Source: Plasmodiophora brassicae (Eukaryota; Endomyxa; Phytomyxea; Plasmodiophorida; Plasmodiophoridae). From it: DNA of 64,000 nucleotides. Positions 1 through 11,453 of the stretch are shown here, one piece after another. Both the position numbers and the translations under genes were made by a program. Each line of letters starts with the position of its first letter. Positions within the stretch are counted from its first letter, which is position 1. The DNA lies in the NCBI GenBank assembly GCA_039704465.1, contig JASFAU010000015.1, positions 310,001 to 374,000 of the forward strand, written 5' to 3'. Below the pieces are notes generated by a model. It was not told the origin of the DNA, made no database searches, and saw nothing but the letters and a program-made list of their open reading frames with translations.

Positions 1-1213
1 CTCGTACAGGTACCGGACAGTGCCGACCAGGAAGTTCACTCCCAGGATCAGCTCGACGAGCGCGAAGATGCCGGCGGCCAGCTGCGGCAACGGCATGAAC
101 GGCGACCATCTCGACCTCCAGCTCTGGTACGTGATGTACGAGACGTCGATGGCGACCTCGAGCAGGAAGATCACGAGGCAGACGATGGCGCTGGCGCGGG
201 GGTGTTCGCCGCGAAGCATGCCAGTGATGCACCACTTGCGCCCCGGGATGATCTTCTCCAGGCGCTGCGCCCAGAAGATCGACGACAGGAACGTGGCAAC
301 GAACGCCCACCCGGACAGTTGCATGTGGAAGAAGAGCGTCGCCCAGGCGGGCGCGTTCGACGTCGAGTAGAACCCGGTGACGCCCATGACGACGGCCATG
401 GCGAAGGATGACACCATCTCGAGGACCAGCGCGACAAGGTGGCCGTTAACGAGCGCGTTCGTAACAAACGCAACGCGACGACGCCACGTCCGTCGTTTCG
501 CGACGGTCTTCGCCAGAAAACGGTCGTTGATCAACAGGAGGTGAACGACGAGGAAATAGACGCCGGCGACGCCAGCGACGCCAAAGACGAGCGCCGGGAT
601 CCATCGTACGAAGGCCTGGTAGGGCCAGGACGCGAACGCGTCCACCCATTCGTTGTTGTCGACCGTGATCTGGACGGTCAGACCCGCTGGGGATTCCGCG
701 TCCTCGACAACGCTGCGGGCGTAGTCGACCTCGACGAAGAGCATCGGGTGCCGACGATGCCAACCGGATTCGGAGCCGTCCCGGAAGTGCACGTATCGAC
801 CCGGCTGGGTGCCCGTGGCCGCCTTAACTGTCGACAGCGAACGTGGGGGGTCAGCGTCGCACGCAGGACTTCCGGCGTGGCCGTCGTGTACCTAGAACGG
901 CGGCGGCGCCTTTCGACGCGAAGTTGGCGAAGCGCTGTGTGAAGCTACAGGCCCGATTGCCGGTCATGACGACGGCACGATTGCGAACGAGGTCCGCGTC
1001 GATGTCGCTGGGGTTACAGGCGTCACCACGGAAAACGTAGACCCGAAGCGAGACGGGTCCCAGATGGTCGTCGACTTGCGGGCCGAGAAACCGGGACGCC
1101 GCCGGGCTGTGGAACGACAGGCGGCCACCTGTTCGCCTGTTGGGGAGTACAACGCTCCCGAACGCCGCCATTACTAAAGAACAAGTCAGTGCGCTGACGG
1201 GCCGTTCAATCAT
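1..1213 (-). CDS. PA-domain multipass membrane protein (3' part outside window)
   Basis: Two exons are visible: 1213-892, then 827 to the window edge, joined across a 64-base GT-AG intron. The protein opens with a signal peptide (MIERPVSALTCSLVMAAFGS). A protease-associated (PA)-like fold follows, recognisable from the pattern LVRNRAVVMTGNRACSF and GAAAVL. After the junction come a lumenal stretch and at least five hydrophobic segments, for example PALVFGVAGVAGVYFLVVHL and AIVCLVIFLLEVAIDVSYI. The frame stays open to base 1. The architecture (signal peptide, PA-like domain, multipass C-terminus) matches the two duplicated genes at 17243 and 20340, although sequence identity is low. PA domains usually bind peptides or act as lids in proteases and sorting receptors; no protease domain is visible here. 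A receptor or sorting role is inference. Confidence 0.7.
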
Positions 1214-1653
1214 TGGCAGTGCGGACCAAAGACGGTGCAGGCGATGGACAGCAACGTCGACGTCGCCGGCATTGTCGCCAAGGTGCGTCCAGAACTGCGG
1301 TCTGCGCGATCAAGCGATGCCGGAAATAGACGCTGCGCGGGACGGGGGTGAGTCGACCGTGCACCTGCGGAGTGGGTGGCCGTGGGTCGAGTTAACGCGA
1401 CGGATTGCCCGTCTTGCGTGGCAGCGCCGGTAGCCGTGGTCCGCTTGCCGTGTTCGTTCTTGCATCGCAGCAGACTAATACAAGGGTGCCCCCATCGAAA
1501 CCGCCGCGTACTATTAATCCCAGGACTGATCCCGGTACCAGAGTTCGACGCCGTTCAGTCGTACAGGACCATCCGACATGTTCAGCAGGCAGCAGCAGGA
1601 TTTTTGTGTCCGGATCGCCCGTGTGTACCCCCCTTCGCTAGGAAGGAGACCAC
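1214..1653. other. intergenic, no gene seen
   Basis: This space separates two divergently transcribed membrane-protein genes, so it should hold both promoters. Short open frames here have no recognisable protein pattern. I see no repeat or RNA gene. Confidence 0.5.
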
Positions 1654-3759
1654 ATGGCGCTGCACCTAGGGATGCCGTTTGGGATCATTGCGTTCCTGCT
1701 GGCGGTGCCGACATGGGCGACCTGGAACGTGTGTACCTGGTACTCTCCAACGCCGCCGTGCCCGTCCAATGGACAGATGTAGGCCGCCGAAAGGACAATG
1801 ACGAATACAGGGCGTAACGTTGCGTGGTGCCAGCACCCTGACAAATTTAGCGATAACGGGAACGATAACGTCGTCCTGGTTCCAAGGGCTGAACGTGTCG
1901 TCCATCACGACAGTGTAACCGTGTGCATTGCGTGCTGGGAAAACGCCCGCTGATCGGATAGACGCAGGGATCTCAGCAATAACAACATCCAGCAAGTTGC
2001 CGCGCAGGCCTTCGATGCGCTGACGGCCATGACCACACTGTACGTACGGTTCCCTGTTCGGGATCCCTCTCAGCCAGGTCACTCACGTACCTGTGCAGAG
2101 CGCTGTCAAACAACTGGATCGGAACGATACCGACCGGGATTTTCGCCAACCTGTCTATTATAACATCTCTGTCGGTCACGAATGGACACGTCCATCCGAC
2201 CCGTCCATGACACGTACACTGCAGGTCGCTGAACGGCAACTCGATCCCGGCCATAACGGCTACGACGTTCTCTGCCATGCCGTCTTTGACGTACCTGTAG
2301 CGGATGCTGGCTCATCACACAATAATCCTAGCTCCTGACTGACGTGCCAGGGATCTGACATGGAACAAATTCACCATCGTATCGGTGAACATGTTTTCAC
2401 CCCTTCCGCAGCTGAATACTTTGTAAGGCGGATGAGCTCGCACCAATCAAAGCGGTACACTGTGGACTGATTCTGGACGTCGCAGATTGCTGGGATACAA
2501 TTCTCTGACGTCTCTGCCGGTCAGCTTGTTCAACGGCGTCACTCTGCTGACCATCGTGTAAGACTTCAAAGATCCTTCGTCGTGTCGTGCGTGGTACCGC
2601 CTAAAGCAGGCACAGGTCGTTCTCTGATAACAAGCTGACGGCAGTACCGGCACACTTCTTTGACAGTCTGGCGTCGTTGAACTCTGTGTACGTGTACCCT
2701 CCGTACCGTTGGTGCACAGGTTGACCCCAACCCGAATGCAGGGACCTGTCTCACAACAACATCGCCACGATGCCCTGGGACCTGTTCAAGTTCAACCCTG
2801 TGCTGGTGAACGTGTGCGTGCAAGCGTCGCACGTGACCCGGCATTGCCTGACCGGGAGAGCCTACAGGTGGCTGACCATGAACGCGGGAGTCGGCAAGTG
2901 TGTCCCGGTCCCGCCGCCATTGCTCGCAACGTCGTACCCACAGTTGCCCCTGTGCCCAATGCCGTCCACATCGAAGCCACCTAGTCGCCGCCCAGCTCCT
3001 TCATCGGTCCCGCCGAGATCGCGAACTTCATCGCGTCATCCTGCGGTGTCCCGAAGCACGACGCATACGAGGAAGAAGAAGTCGACAAGCTCACGGCCGC
3101 GTCTCAGCACAGCGACTGCGTCGCGCTCAACGACTCGCCTAGGGCGCCCTAGGACGTCTGCTGTACGTCGGAGGACAACCAGCGGGCTGCCACCATCAAG
3201 GACGATGCCAACGACGACCCCGCAGGCGCTCGTCAAGTCGTCGCCGGCCCCGCAGGCGCTCGTCAAGTCGTCGCCGGCCCCGCAGGCGCTCGCCAAGTCG
3301 TCGCCGGCGATAGTGTCTTCCTCGAGCAGCCTGGGTGGCGTGATAGTCGTGAATCCGAAAGCGTCGCCGACGTCGTCCCCGTCGACGTCCAACAGGTCGT
3401 TCTTCACGACGACCACCATGGTGGTTGTACTTAGCGTTGTCGGCATGCTCGTGATCGCCGTCCTGCTTGTCATCGTTTGCTCCCGCGACCGGGCACCGTC
3501 GTCCGCGGTGGCGACCAGCGTCCTACCGAACCCGGGCATTGCCCCTACACTGTCGAGTATTTCCAATCCGAAACAAGCACCGGCGATCCCGACGTACTTT
3601 CATCTGCCCTACTCCGTTGCTGATCAGCCGTTGGCACCCAGCAGCGTTGAAAACGCCATCTCAGGGAAAGGTCGACGGCGGCAACCCGACAGAGACAAGT
3701 ACAACCAGGGCGCGTACACCCAACAGGAAAGCGATACCGATTGGAGCACGTGGACCTAA
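1654..3759 (+). CDS. LRR single-pass membrane protein, one repeat per exon
   Basis: The first exon encodes a signal peptide (GMPFGIIAFLLAVPTWATW). Seven consecutive 72-base exons follow (1968-2039, 2099-2170, 2225-2296, 2351-2422, 2486-2557, 2616-2687, 2742-2813). Each encodes exactly one 24-residue leucine-rich repeat, such as DLSNNNIQQVAAQAF or DLSHNNIATMPWDLF, and all borders are in phase 2. The introns between them are about 53 to 63 bases. Downstream are a cysteine-containing cap, a low-complexity stalk with a three-fold repeat, a transmembrane helix (VVVLSVVGMLVIAVLLVIVC) and a tail ending in WSTWT. The LRR part is well supported; the splicing of the first intron and of the stalk (about 2870-3400) is uncertain. 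It is probably a cell-surface recognition or adhesion protein. No kinase domain is seen after the helix. Confidence 0.75.
3218..3307 (+). repeat. three tandem 30-base repeats
   Basis: Three adjacent, nearly identical 30-base copies lie in the stalk region of the LRR membrane protein; the third differs by one base. In the frame that reaches the transmembrane helix they read PQALVKSSPA three times. The length keeps the frame, so copy number can change without breaking the gene. Confidence 0.85.
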
Positions 3760-4140
3760 ACCCAGGACGTCGTTACAGTTTGGATTGGCAGTGGTTGGGT
3801 ACAGTTTTCGCCAGGTACTGCTGAGGCAGAGCACCCTGGCGCCTCCGGTAGCAGTGGCTGCGAGTGCAAGTGATCGGGGAGCGCCTTCCGATGTGGCATC
3901 GCGCTTCGGTGATGCCAAGGAGCGATGTCGGCATCGGCAGAGCGTCGCCCTCGTTGATAATGTGTACGCTGATGGCAATGGGGACCTCGGTACCCTCCTT
4001 CAGACCGTACAGAACACGCTCCCCATTACCAGTGAACCCGAGGGCAGCAGCAGAGCCGTCTCAAACGACCTCATCAGCGGACCGAGGTCTCGAAGGGATG
4101 CAAAGGCGCCACAGAGCAGTACGCGCCTTCTCTGCACCGG
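3760..4140. other. intergenic between convergent genes
   Basis: This is the space between the LRR gene stop and the TRMT11 3' end, which converge. Open frames exist on both strands but none shows a domain or a clean splice pattern. The minus strand has a cysteine-rich frame (4074-4331) that overlaps the TRMT11 end; I do not consider it a gene. Confidence 0.4.
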
Positions 4141-5926
4141 CTACATCGCTGGCCCTCTGCATGGCCTTCTGGCAGACCCAAACAAGCTACACATCGTATG
4201 GGACAACAGTTCGCATTGGCACACCTCCTACGCGGGACGTGGCAGACGGTAGCATTCCAGGTGAATGGGTCGTTTAGGGCTCCGACGTTTTCACCATGGT
4301 TATCAGGCGTCGACATAGACCTCCTGCACACAGTTGCTCCGAGTTCGCAACGCAGGTCAGCGACGGGTGACTCGGGAGGTCCACGACCGGGTCGAAGTCG
4401 GCGGTTGCCGGTAGAAGGTATACGAGCCGCGCGCCTGGAACGAACAAACGCTCAGATTGGGTCCAGCAGTGAACTCGGCTGCGAGGTACCAAGTCGTAAA
4501 TGCCTTGCAGCCATATCCAGCAGGTCCCTCATGACATCGACGGGATCGTAGTGCTGTGTGGGCGCATAGTGCGATTCGAAACTAATGCAACGATCAGCAG
4601 GCGAATCCGAATGCCCAAGCAGGAGAGAACGTACTATCGTGTGTCGACTGTCCGTCGATGTGCCTCGCGGCGCTGGCCCGCCTTACGAGCACTGTTGGGC
4701 CGAACATTAGCACAACGCCACACAGTACCACGAAGAACAGACGAACCCGGCTCGAATCCCGTATGGCGGATCAGTGATGATGCCATCGAAGCGCACGTCG
4801 TGTCTCCATGCCTACGACGAACATCGAGATGAGTATAACCGACGAATATATCGTCAGTAACCATCCGAGCCAACCGGTATGGAGTTGTCCGATCGGATAA
4901 TGTCAGGGCAATGCAATTCGTACTGGGAGAAGTTCGACCTGAAGTTGACGCCGCCTTTGCCGTGCACGACTTTCCAGTCGATATCAGACCCAACGCACTG
5001 CTCCACGCCGACGTCAGATCCAGGGCCAGATGATGGCGTTTACGTTTCGAACCTTTGCTCCAAAGTACGCACACGCCACAAGGAGAGACCCCGTACCAGC
5101 GAAGGGATCGCAGATGAATGCATTAGGACGCGCCTGAACTTGAATGGCCATCAACTGCGCCAGCTGATGATCCGTCGACGTCGGGCCGATGTACGCACCT
5201 GCCTCACACGAGTCAGCACCGAGTTTCAAAGTCCCGCTACACACATCGCCATACGGGTCTTCAACGAGAACCTCATCGATTTTCCCCGGACGGCGACAAG
5301 GCGTGTGAAGAACGCCTTCTTCAACTGTCTCGTCGTTGAAGTGTCAGGTCGACCTTTAGAAGATGTCAGTACGAACTACTACGGAAGGAGCAGCGCTCAA
5401 TTTCGTACCGTAATCGCAGAGGACGTCGTACTGGAAATCGGGTCGCTTCAGCTGGACCGTTCCCTGGAATTGGAGCGTGTTCATGAACCGAGACAGTACG
5501 CTGACCGCATCGGTATCCTTCATCGAGACACCGAACGAATGCATGCGCATGCAGAACGACTGCGATGCATCCGGGCTTTGCTCTGGGTGCAATTTAAACC
5601 TCTCGGCGGTGCGCTCGAGCAGCTCGTCAACAGATGGGCCACAAGCGTAAACTTCAGCAATACGGTTGATCAGTACGCTGCGCTCCATAATGATACGACA
5701 TGCCTCGTCGTTTGGCAATGGTACCACGACATACGGGCAGTCCTAGACGGCAGTGAGCTCGTGCTGGGGGCAGCCAGTGATACAGCGCGCCTACAATGTG
5801 CAAGTCGCGCGGTACGTCGTCGGACTGCAGGCCGAGATAGTCGAGATGGCCACGGAGCTCGTCGACCCTGAAGTCACCAAAGTGCTTGCGATCCGAGGAC
5901 GCAAACCAGACCAGGTACGGCGGCAT
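4141..5926 (-). CDS. TRMT11: tRNA (guanine-N2)-methyltransferase TRM11 homologue
   Basis: TRM11 methylates guanosine 10 of tRNA together with TRM112. The start MPPYLVWFASSDRKHFGDFR opens the N-terminal THUMP-related region. Later exons give RSVLINRIAEVYACG and VQLKRPDFQYDVLCDYG, which follow the family pattern. The catalytic part has YIGPTSTD, the SAM-binding ICDPFAGTGSLLVACAYFGA, the acidic SDIDWKVVHG, and the catalytic IITDPPYGIRAG. The C-terminal motif GARLVYLLP leads to CRRLITM. At least five short introns are needed. An upstream in-frame ATG at 6037 is possible. The last coding base is uncertain: a stop at 4274 follows RRLITMVKTSEP, but splicing after RRLITM to MEVCQCE, with a stop at 4141, fits the family slightly better. 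The stretch around 5245-5340, before YIGPTSTD, is unclear. Confidence 0.85.
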
Positions 5927-6226
5927 GACTGTGGGAGCGCTGCACCCCGCCACGGAGTCCGTAGCGGATCCGCTCCCCGCGACCCCAAGGTGGTATACTT
6001 GTCGCGTCTCGCGATCCCTGGCCCCGGTCGTTCTCACGGCCGGGGAACACTAGCCGGGTCATCCTCCGCGCGAGCATAAAGCCTTGGTACTGCAGGCGAA
6101 CGAGGAATGTCGCACTGCAACGATAGCAGTCAAGTAGCATGGTCCTGAACATGTGTCGGTGCCTCGCGTGTTGTTTTACTGAAGGGCAACGATTGCCGAT
6201 CACGGGTAGGCCTTCGGTGATCTCGA

Positions 6227-7573
6227 TTACTGGATACCACCGGCCGCGGCTCCTGCCGCTCCTGCCCGCCTGCTCCGCCCTGGCGGGCCACGTTGGCACT
6301 GACGGAAGATGCGCGGGTCGCTGTGCAGAAGCGTCAGCCTGGCAGTGCGCCATTACGGCTGATGGTTACCGGCTTTGCGTGAACAGGGCGCATGGACCAT
6401 GGAACTTCATGATGAATCCCTGCTGACCGAACAGGCATGTCTACCGTTGGGTGAGACAGGACCAAACCCGAGCGTTGTTCGCGACTACAGACCTTCAGGT
6501 TGAGGATGCCTGCAGAAACCCACACATGTCAGACCGTGCCGATCGCATCAAGCTGTGTCCCCCATACCGATTTCGAATTTCGTTGACTCGTGGACTGCAA
6601 AGAACAGACCGTTGTCGATGTACATCGTCTTGCCGGCCGGGACTAACAATTAGAAGCACCCCCACTGAGTCGGTTTGACGCGCTGACGCAAGAAAGCACA
6701 CGCAGGCATACTGTCGTGCCGAATGATCTCTCCATACCCGCCGGCAAAGAACATCCCACTACGAGGTCCATAGCATGTTCATCGGCAGTCTAAATGTACA
6801 ATGCCCGATGAGTACCTTTCGCCAGGGTTCTTCATGGACACATGCGTCAGGAAGAACCCTTCTCCACCACAGCAAGCCATCATGCATCTACAGGAGCAGA
6901 ACACGTCAGGCACGATTCGCTGGCAATGTCCCAAGGCGCCCACCCGGGAAACGCGGCCGAGACTTTGATGTTGTCGGTGCCGCAGACGAACGTCGTGTGG
7001 CTGACGATCCAGCCGTTGCCAGGCCCGACGGCGAACGGGAGGATGTCGCCGGGTTCTTTAAGGCCGAACGTGATACCGCCGATGCCCTGTCCAGTATTGC
7101 TTGATTACGGCCAACAACCAACCCAACACTGAGCGAAGCCTACATTGAATGTGTTCATGCAGAGCGTCTCCTTGGCCAGGCACCGCCCACAAGCGCCGTC
7201 GGGACATGACGTCTCAACCTGAAGGCCGCCTGGGCGCTTCCAAGATCAACACGAGCATCAACCCCACAGACGCCGATCCTTACTGTCCATCCACTGCATC
7301 TTTCCTACGAGCGGATCGCGTTATGTACATGCGATAAACAAGGGTCGGGTTCTGACCTGCAGATGCGAGAACACGTTGCTGACCGCGCAGGAACACATTG
7401 ACGATGGCGAACGCCGGCCGCCCTGTTAGATTGTATTCCAGTTGCTGAGGGACGGCGTCGACATTGCCGAACCCCTGCAGCGGCACCAGCTCGGAATGGA
7501 ACTGGTCGCCCATATCGTGATCTTCGATCACCGCCAGTGCCCACGATATGTGGGCGTCCGCCCAGTCGGCCAC
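6227..7573 (-). CDS. AIM24: AIM24-family protein
   Basis: The AIM24 (DUF124) family has a beta-rich fold; the yeast member is a mitochondrial inner-membrane organiser, and bacterial and archaeal relatives exist. The order of family-like segments on this strand is RPAFAIVNVFLRGQQRVLAS, ETSCPDGACGRCLAKETLC, ITFGLKEPGDILPF with FVCGTDNIKVSAAF, GGEGFFLTHVSMKNPG, GMFFAGGYGEIIRHD, KTMYIDNGLFFAVHESTKFE, and GFIMKFHGPCALFTQSR near the end. The segments lie in different frames joined by about seven short GT-AG introns. The start is at 7573 (MADWADAHISW), leaving an N-terminal extension of about 50 residues. No clear mitochondrial presequence is visible, so location is open. The final exon and the stop are uncertain. 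Confidence 0.7.
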
Positions 7574-8024
7574 CGCCAGGGGCCCTCAACGGCCTTCCGG
7601 GTTGGAAGGCGCCCCGCCAGTAACGTGACAATGGTCCCGCTGCGGCGGGTGCCTCGCCACCTTGTACGGGCCACGATCTATTTGTGGAAGCCGATGCCGT
7701 TTGGTGTGTACTGCACCGTTCGATCACACCGACTGTTGCCGTTGCGCAGACTCGTCTAGAACCTGCACGTGCTAGACGAGGTCGAATGCCGTTCCTGTAG
7801 TGCTCGACGACCTGACCGAGCTCTCGATCTGTTAGCCTGAGCTGTCTGTTAGATGCCTTACGAAGCGGCTGCCAGTTGCAACTCAATTGACGCGCCTTGC
7901 CACTGTCACCCTTTGGAGGCAGGGTATTGCTGACCAATGGGCTGGATATATCTGGGGAGGGATGCTGACGCGGTACGGTCGGCAGGTGACGTTGCCTTGA
8001 TATACCTAGCGCCCGGCACCCGGA
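7574..8024. other. intergenic, divergent promoter region
   Basis: It lies between the divergently transcribed AIM24-like gene and the gene starting at 8025. Long minus-strand frames here are GC-driven and show no domain. I see no repeat or RNA gene. Confidence 0.4.
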
Positions 8025-8765
8025 ATGGCATCCGGCGTGTCGGAACTGGCCAGCGCGTTCCTGGACAGGAAGACCCGCGTTGAACGGCTGTACAATGTGG
8101 ACTTCACAGCCGATCCCGACCTGACAACCGTGGCCAGGGCTCACCGCCTGCATCTCGCCCGCCGCAAGGTACCTTTGTCCTACTACGTGTAATGCCAGCG
8201 CCCTAGGTCATCGCGGCGCCCTCCCAGGATCGCGGTCATGACGACCGGGAACTCGCCGACTGTGCCCGCCGTACGTCGTCGTTGCTGGGCATCAGCCCCC
8301 GCCGCGCCAGACTCGTCTTCGAACAGGTCCTCGAGCACGCTGCCTCGCATCAGCGTTCACGACTCAACCCGTCGTTAGATCTTCCGGGACATTACCTACT
8401 CCAGCGCCATTCGCGACCGGATATCGCTGCTGGAGCCCTCATCCACCGTCGTGTCCGACGCATCCCCTGGGGCCTGCCATCGGGCTGCTGTCCCACTCCT
8501 GGAACGGTACCTGGCGACCCGGCGTCGAGCGTTGCTGAACGACGAGGAGTGGTGCCGCGCCACCAAATGGGTCTGCGACGAGCTCGAACGGCCACGATGT
8601 GACATTGGCAAGATCCAGGGCGCCGTCCTCGCGCACGCCAATCGTCGCCTTCGGGAATGGTCGGAGCGCGACTGGCACCCGATCGCGGCCCTGCTGGAAT
8701 CGCCTGACGCGATTCGCCGGCACTGGGAGACCGTCACGATTCCTGAGCGCCTCTCCCAGGTGTGA
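8025..8765 (+). CDS. unrecognised protein, three exons
   Basis: A coherent protein of roughly 200 residues can be read: MASGVSELASAFLDRKTRVE, then across a short intron to KDRGHDDRELADCARR and ISPRRARLVFEQ, then across a 55-base intron to IFRDITYSSAIRDRISLLEP and on to TIPERLSQV at the stop. Both introns have GT-AG borders and keep the frame. The sequence is helical, charged and soluble-looking, with tryptophans in WCRATKWVCDELERP and WSERDWHPIAALL. I do not recognise the family. No signal peptide or transmembrane segment is present. Confidence 0.55.
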
Positions 8766-9246
8766 GAAGACGGCAACCTTCCATGCCGGCCACACAACCG
8801 TCCCTTACTACGCCCTGCCACATAGTCGCCCATGATGAACGAGGCCGGTATCAACGACCTCCTGCTCCACGGCTGTCGAACCGATATCGACCTTCGTCGT
8901 TGGTGCCACGACCACGATCAGCGTCAGGGACCGCACCGGTTGTCGCATGGTGCCCAATGTCAGCCCCAGACGTTCTGACCCGACGCGGTCAGGTGCATTC
9001 TGCTGATGGGCGTCTGGCGACGAATGCGTCACCTGGTACTGAGCGTCGTGCCGTCGTCGATCCTGGCGGGGTCCTGCCCGCCGGACGAGATCGGGGCCGC
9101 CATCGACGACCTGCGGCTGCTGGCCGCCTCGATCAGGACGCACGCGCCGACCCTGAACCGCATCACCAGGCGCAACATCGTGATCCAGGTCGTGCGCGGC
9201 ACGCTTCAATAGAATCGGTGCACTGGGTTTATCGGTCGGGCAATCG
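8766..9246. other. weak coding potential, possible small plus-strand gene
   Basis: An ATG at 8833 and a reasonable C-terminal peptide (IGAAIDDLRLLAASIRTH, ending GTLQ at 9212) could belong to a small multi-exon protein. I could not find a splice pattern that convincingly joins them. Other frames in this stretch look like GC-driven noise. Confidence 0.25.
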
Positions 9247-9753
9247 CTAGACGCAGGCAGGTAGGTCGTCATCGGTCGCGCTCCTGTTGTTGCTGTGCTC
9301 GGCGGCGACGGCCAGGAGGAGCGACTGGAACCTGACGAACGTCGGAGACGATGGCCGACTGCGTTTCGCCTCGCGTCCCTCGTCGTCGTTGTCGCCCCCT
9401 TCGTCGTCGTCGTCGTCGTCGTCGTCAGCTCGTTCGCCTTCCGCGCGCTTTCTCCGTCGCCCTTCCTCGCCGGGCTCGTCGACGATCCGCTTCCAGCTGC
9501 GACAGCCGAATCGCTTGACGCCCTCGATCAGGTCGGCCTCCTCCTCGGGCGAGTAGATGCTGCGCCGGTCGCCCTTGCCCGCGATCGAGTAGAACTTGTC
9601 GCTGATGGCCTTGGCGTTGCGCCCGCGGAAGTCGTACTTCTTGACGATCGTCGACCAGGCGTGCCCGTACGTCAGGACGCCCGTCATCAGGTTGGCGACG
9701 TCCTCCGACGTCCAGCGCAGGCGCCCGCCCTTGAGCTCGCCCGGCACCTCCAT
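9247..9753 (-). CDS. two-repeat Myb/SANT protein with acidic tract
   Basis: A single-exon protein of 168 residues. Residues 10-60 hold a first Myb/SANT-like repeat (RWTSEDVANLMTGVLTYGHA with WSTIVKKYDFRGRNAKAISD). Residues about 65-95 begin a second (YSPEEEADLIEGVKRFGCRS with WKRIVD). The tail is basic, then strongly acidic: a run of aspartates from a GAC/GAT trinucleotide repeat, followed by a KRSRP-type basic patch suitable as a nuclear signal. The first-repeat pattern with FRGRNAKAISDKF resembles SANT domains that bind telomeric or chromatin targets, but the DNA target cannot be read from sequence. It is probably a nuclear DNA-binding factor. Confidence 0.7.
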   Translation of the reverse strand: MEVPGELKGGRLRWTSEDVANLMTGVLTYGHAWSTIVKKYDFRGRNAKAISDKFYSIAGKGDRRSIYSPEEEADLIEGVKRFGCRSWKRIVDEPGEEGRRRKRAEGERADDDDDDDDEGGDNDDEGREAKRSRPSSPTFVRFQSLLLAVAAEHSNNRSATDDDLPACV

Positions 9754-10123
9754 TGCCGACCGGATATCTTCTGACGATACATGATGATACCACCCGCCGC
9801 GTCACAGGGGCCGCGAGCGCGACCGGCCCCCTGGGACCGGACGCGCCCGGACGGCACACCCTCAACGCGATGGCGAACACGTTGCAGCCCCCTGGGACCG
9901 CCCCACCGCGACACCCTTCGGTGCATTGGTGACTGCCCCAGTTCGGAAAGCGGCACTGCGATGACAACGACGGGCGGAGGGCGCGCTGGCGCAGACGTCA
10001 TCGTTGCGGCGACGACGAACGCGGGCGCGGCTGAATTTAGCGGCGCGCCGGACCGCCTGCCGAACCACGCCGAGGACAAGTTCGAGGTGTGATTTGCAGC
10101 CGTTCCCCGTTCATCGGGCGGCC
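9754..10123. other. divergent promoter region, no gene
   Basis: It lies between the Myb gene start and the small secreted protein start on the other strand. All frames are open because of high GC, but none has a recognisable product. Confidence 0.4.
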
Positions 10124-10516
10124 ATGCCGCGTCCGGGCCTGGTCGTCGTCTGCGTCGTTGCGGCGATCGCGATCGTGCATTGGGAGTGGTGCCCCGTGTC
10201 GGGGTCGACGCCGACGCTCGACGAGGAGTTGGCGCGCGTGGACGACGTCGCCGAGGTCCTGTCGCGAATTCGGGCGAGGGTTCATCGGGGGCCTTCCACG
10301 ACGCCGACGGGCGAGGCGGTCCATCATGCGGGGCGGGCGTCGATGGCGCCGTCCACCCGGGAGGTCCTCACGCAGGCGATCAGACGACTGGACCTCGCTG
10401 TGTACGAGCTTCAGCATCCCCCTCCAAGCGTGCCGCTTCCGCCGCTCCCCAACTGTACCGGGCAACGGCAACGCGATGCCCACCCGCCTGCCGTGCTGGA
10501 ACGTCCTGGTCGGTAA
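10124..10516 (+). CDS. small protein with N-terminal signal peptide
   Basis: From the ATG at 10124 the protein opens with a clear hydrophobic signal (PGLVVVCVVAAIAIVHWEW), then a helical region (LDEELARVDDVAEVLSRIRA and REVLTQAIRRLDLAVYEL) and a proline-rich end. The signal resembles that of the protein at 38247 (SRLVVVCCVAAIVAL). No family is recognised. The reading after the proline-rich stretch may be intronic, so the true C-terminus is uncertain. It is probably secreted or membrane-anchored. Confidence 0.45.
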   Translation: MPRPGLVVVCVVAAIAIVHWEWCPVSGSTPTLDEELARVDDVAEVLSRIRARVHRGPSTTPTGEAVHHAGRASMAPSTREVLTQAIRRLDLAVYELQHPPPSVPLPPLPNCTGQRQRDAHPPAVLERPGR

Positions 10517-10607
10517 TGGCCAAGACACGTTGCCCCATCAATCAACATCGATGACGTCGGGCACTGTATTCGTCGCGAAACGCTGCTGGCGCAGGCATAG
10601 GGGGCCA

Positions 10608-10860
10608 CTACTTGGCTGGGTGGGACGCACGAGCATCCTGGAGCTTCCTGGCGCGAACCATACGGGCCTTGTTCAGGCGGGCAACGGCGGCCTCCTTCTT
10701 CGCCTAAACGCCCCACCCCGTTCTGAGCCCAAAGCACGCCGATTTGCATTGCCGATGGGGGACACACCTTCTTGAGTGCCTTGCCGGCCTGCATCTTCTG
10801 GATGCGCGCGGCGCGCGATAGATGCTTGCTGGCCTGCGCGGGTTCGTTCGCTTTCGTCAT
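10608..10860 (-). CDS. small basic protein, about 62 residues
   Basis: Exon 1 (10860-10778) reads MTKANEPAQASKHLSRAARI to GKALKK. A 74-base GT-AG intron follows (10777-10704). Exon 2 (10703-10608) reads AKKEAAVARLNKARMVRARK and ends SHPAK. The result is a lysine- and arginine-rich helical peptide of about 62 residues with no signal peptide. The composition suggests nucleic-acid or ribosome association, but I do not recognise a family. Confidence 0.5.
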
Positions 10861-11453
10861 GGCAGCAGCGCGAATTACGCTGCTTCAGCAATGGTGGGCG
10901 CGCGTACGCGTCGCGATCCAGGTGGATCGCGCGCGCGCGCCCCTCCAGATATCTGCCTCGACCGATCAGACTACAGATATATATCCAGCGATGGCGGCAT
11001 CCAGCACGACCGGAACGATGCTGTCAGACGGCAATCGAGGAGTACCCTATGCGGGCCAACGTACCCGTCTGGGGCACGACTTCCCCCATCTTTCAGGGTC
11101 CTGCTGTCCCCCCACAAGGGAGCATCAATCGGGGTTGCTGGACGCCCCGCATTCGTCGCCCAGCTGTTGTCATCGATGTCCTCGTGCTGTTCGCTGTCGC
11201 TGATTAGAAGCTGGGTGCACCTTGCCAGCGGCGATGATGGGGCAGCGGCGTTAGGGGGGCGTTCCCGGAACGATGCCGAAATATCTCCAGATATCAGTTC
11301 GGCACGCGGCGCTGGCGACAGTCAGGGCAAGCGAAACCGCCAGCAGGAGCACCGATACGACCAGCAATGCTGCCGCTGTCGGGCCCGCGTCCGATCGGTA
11401 AACGCCAGCGCGGTAGGGTGGTACCGTTCTGAACGGCGCGTTCGCCAGGCAAT
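10861..11453. other. divergent intergenic region with alternating CG tract
   Basis: It separates the small basic gene and EB1. It contains an alternating CG run (about 10928-10941) and an AT-rich stretch rich in ATAT steps near 10950-10985. Both are candidate promoter features. I see no gene. Confidence 0.45.

Noticed and set aside
3864..4331. Possible cysteine-rich minus-strand protein (4074-4331)
   Set aside because: No signal peptide or splice pattern; it overlaps the TRMT11 3' end in another frame.
4879..5871. 330-codon plus-strand open frame
   Set aside because: It lies opposite TRMT11 exons, whose minus-strand reading has the SAM-binding and THUMP-region motifs.
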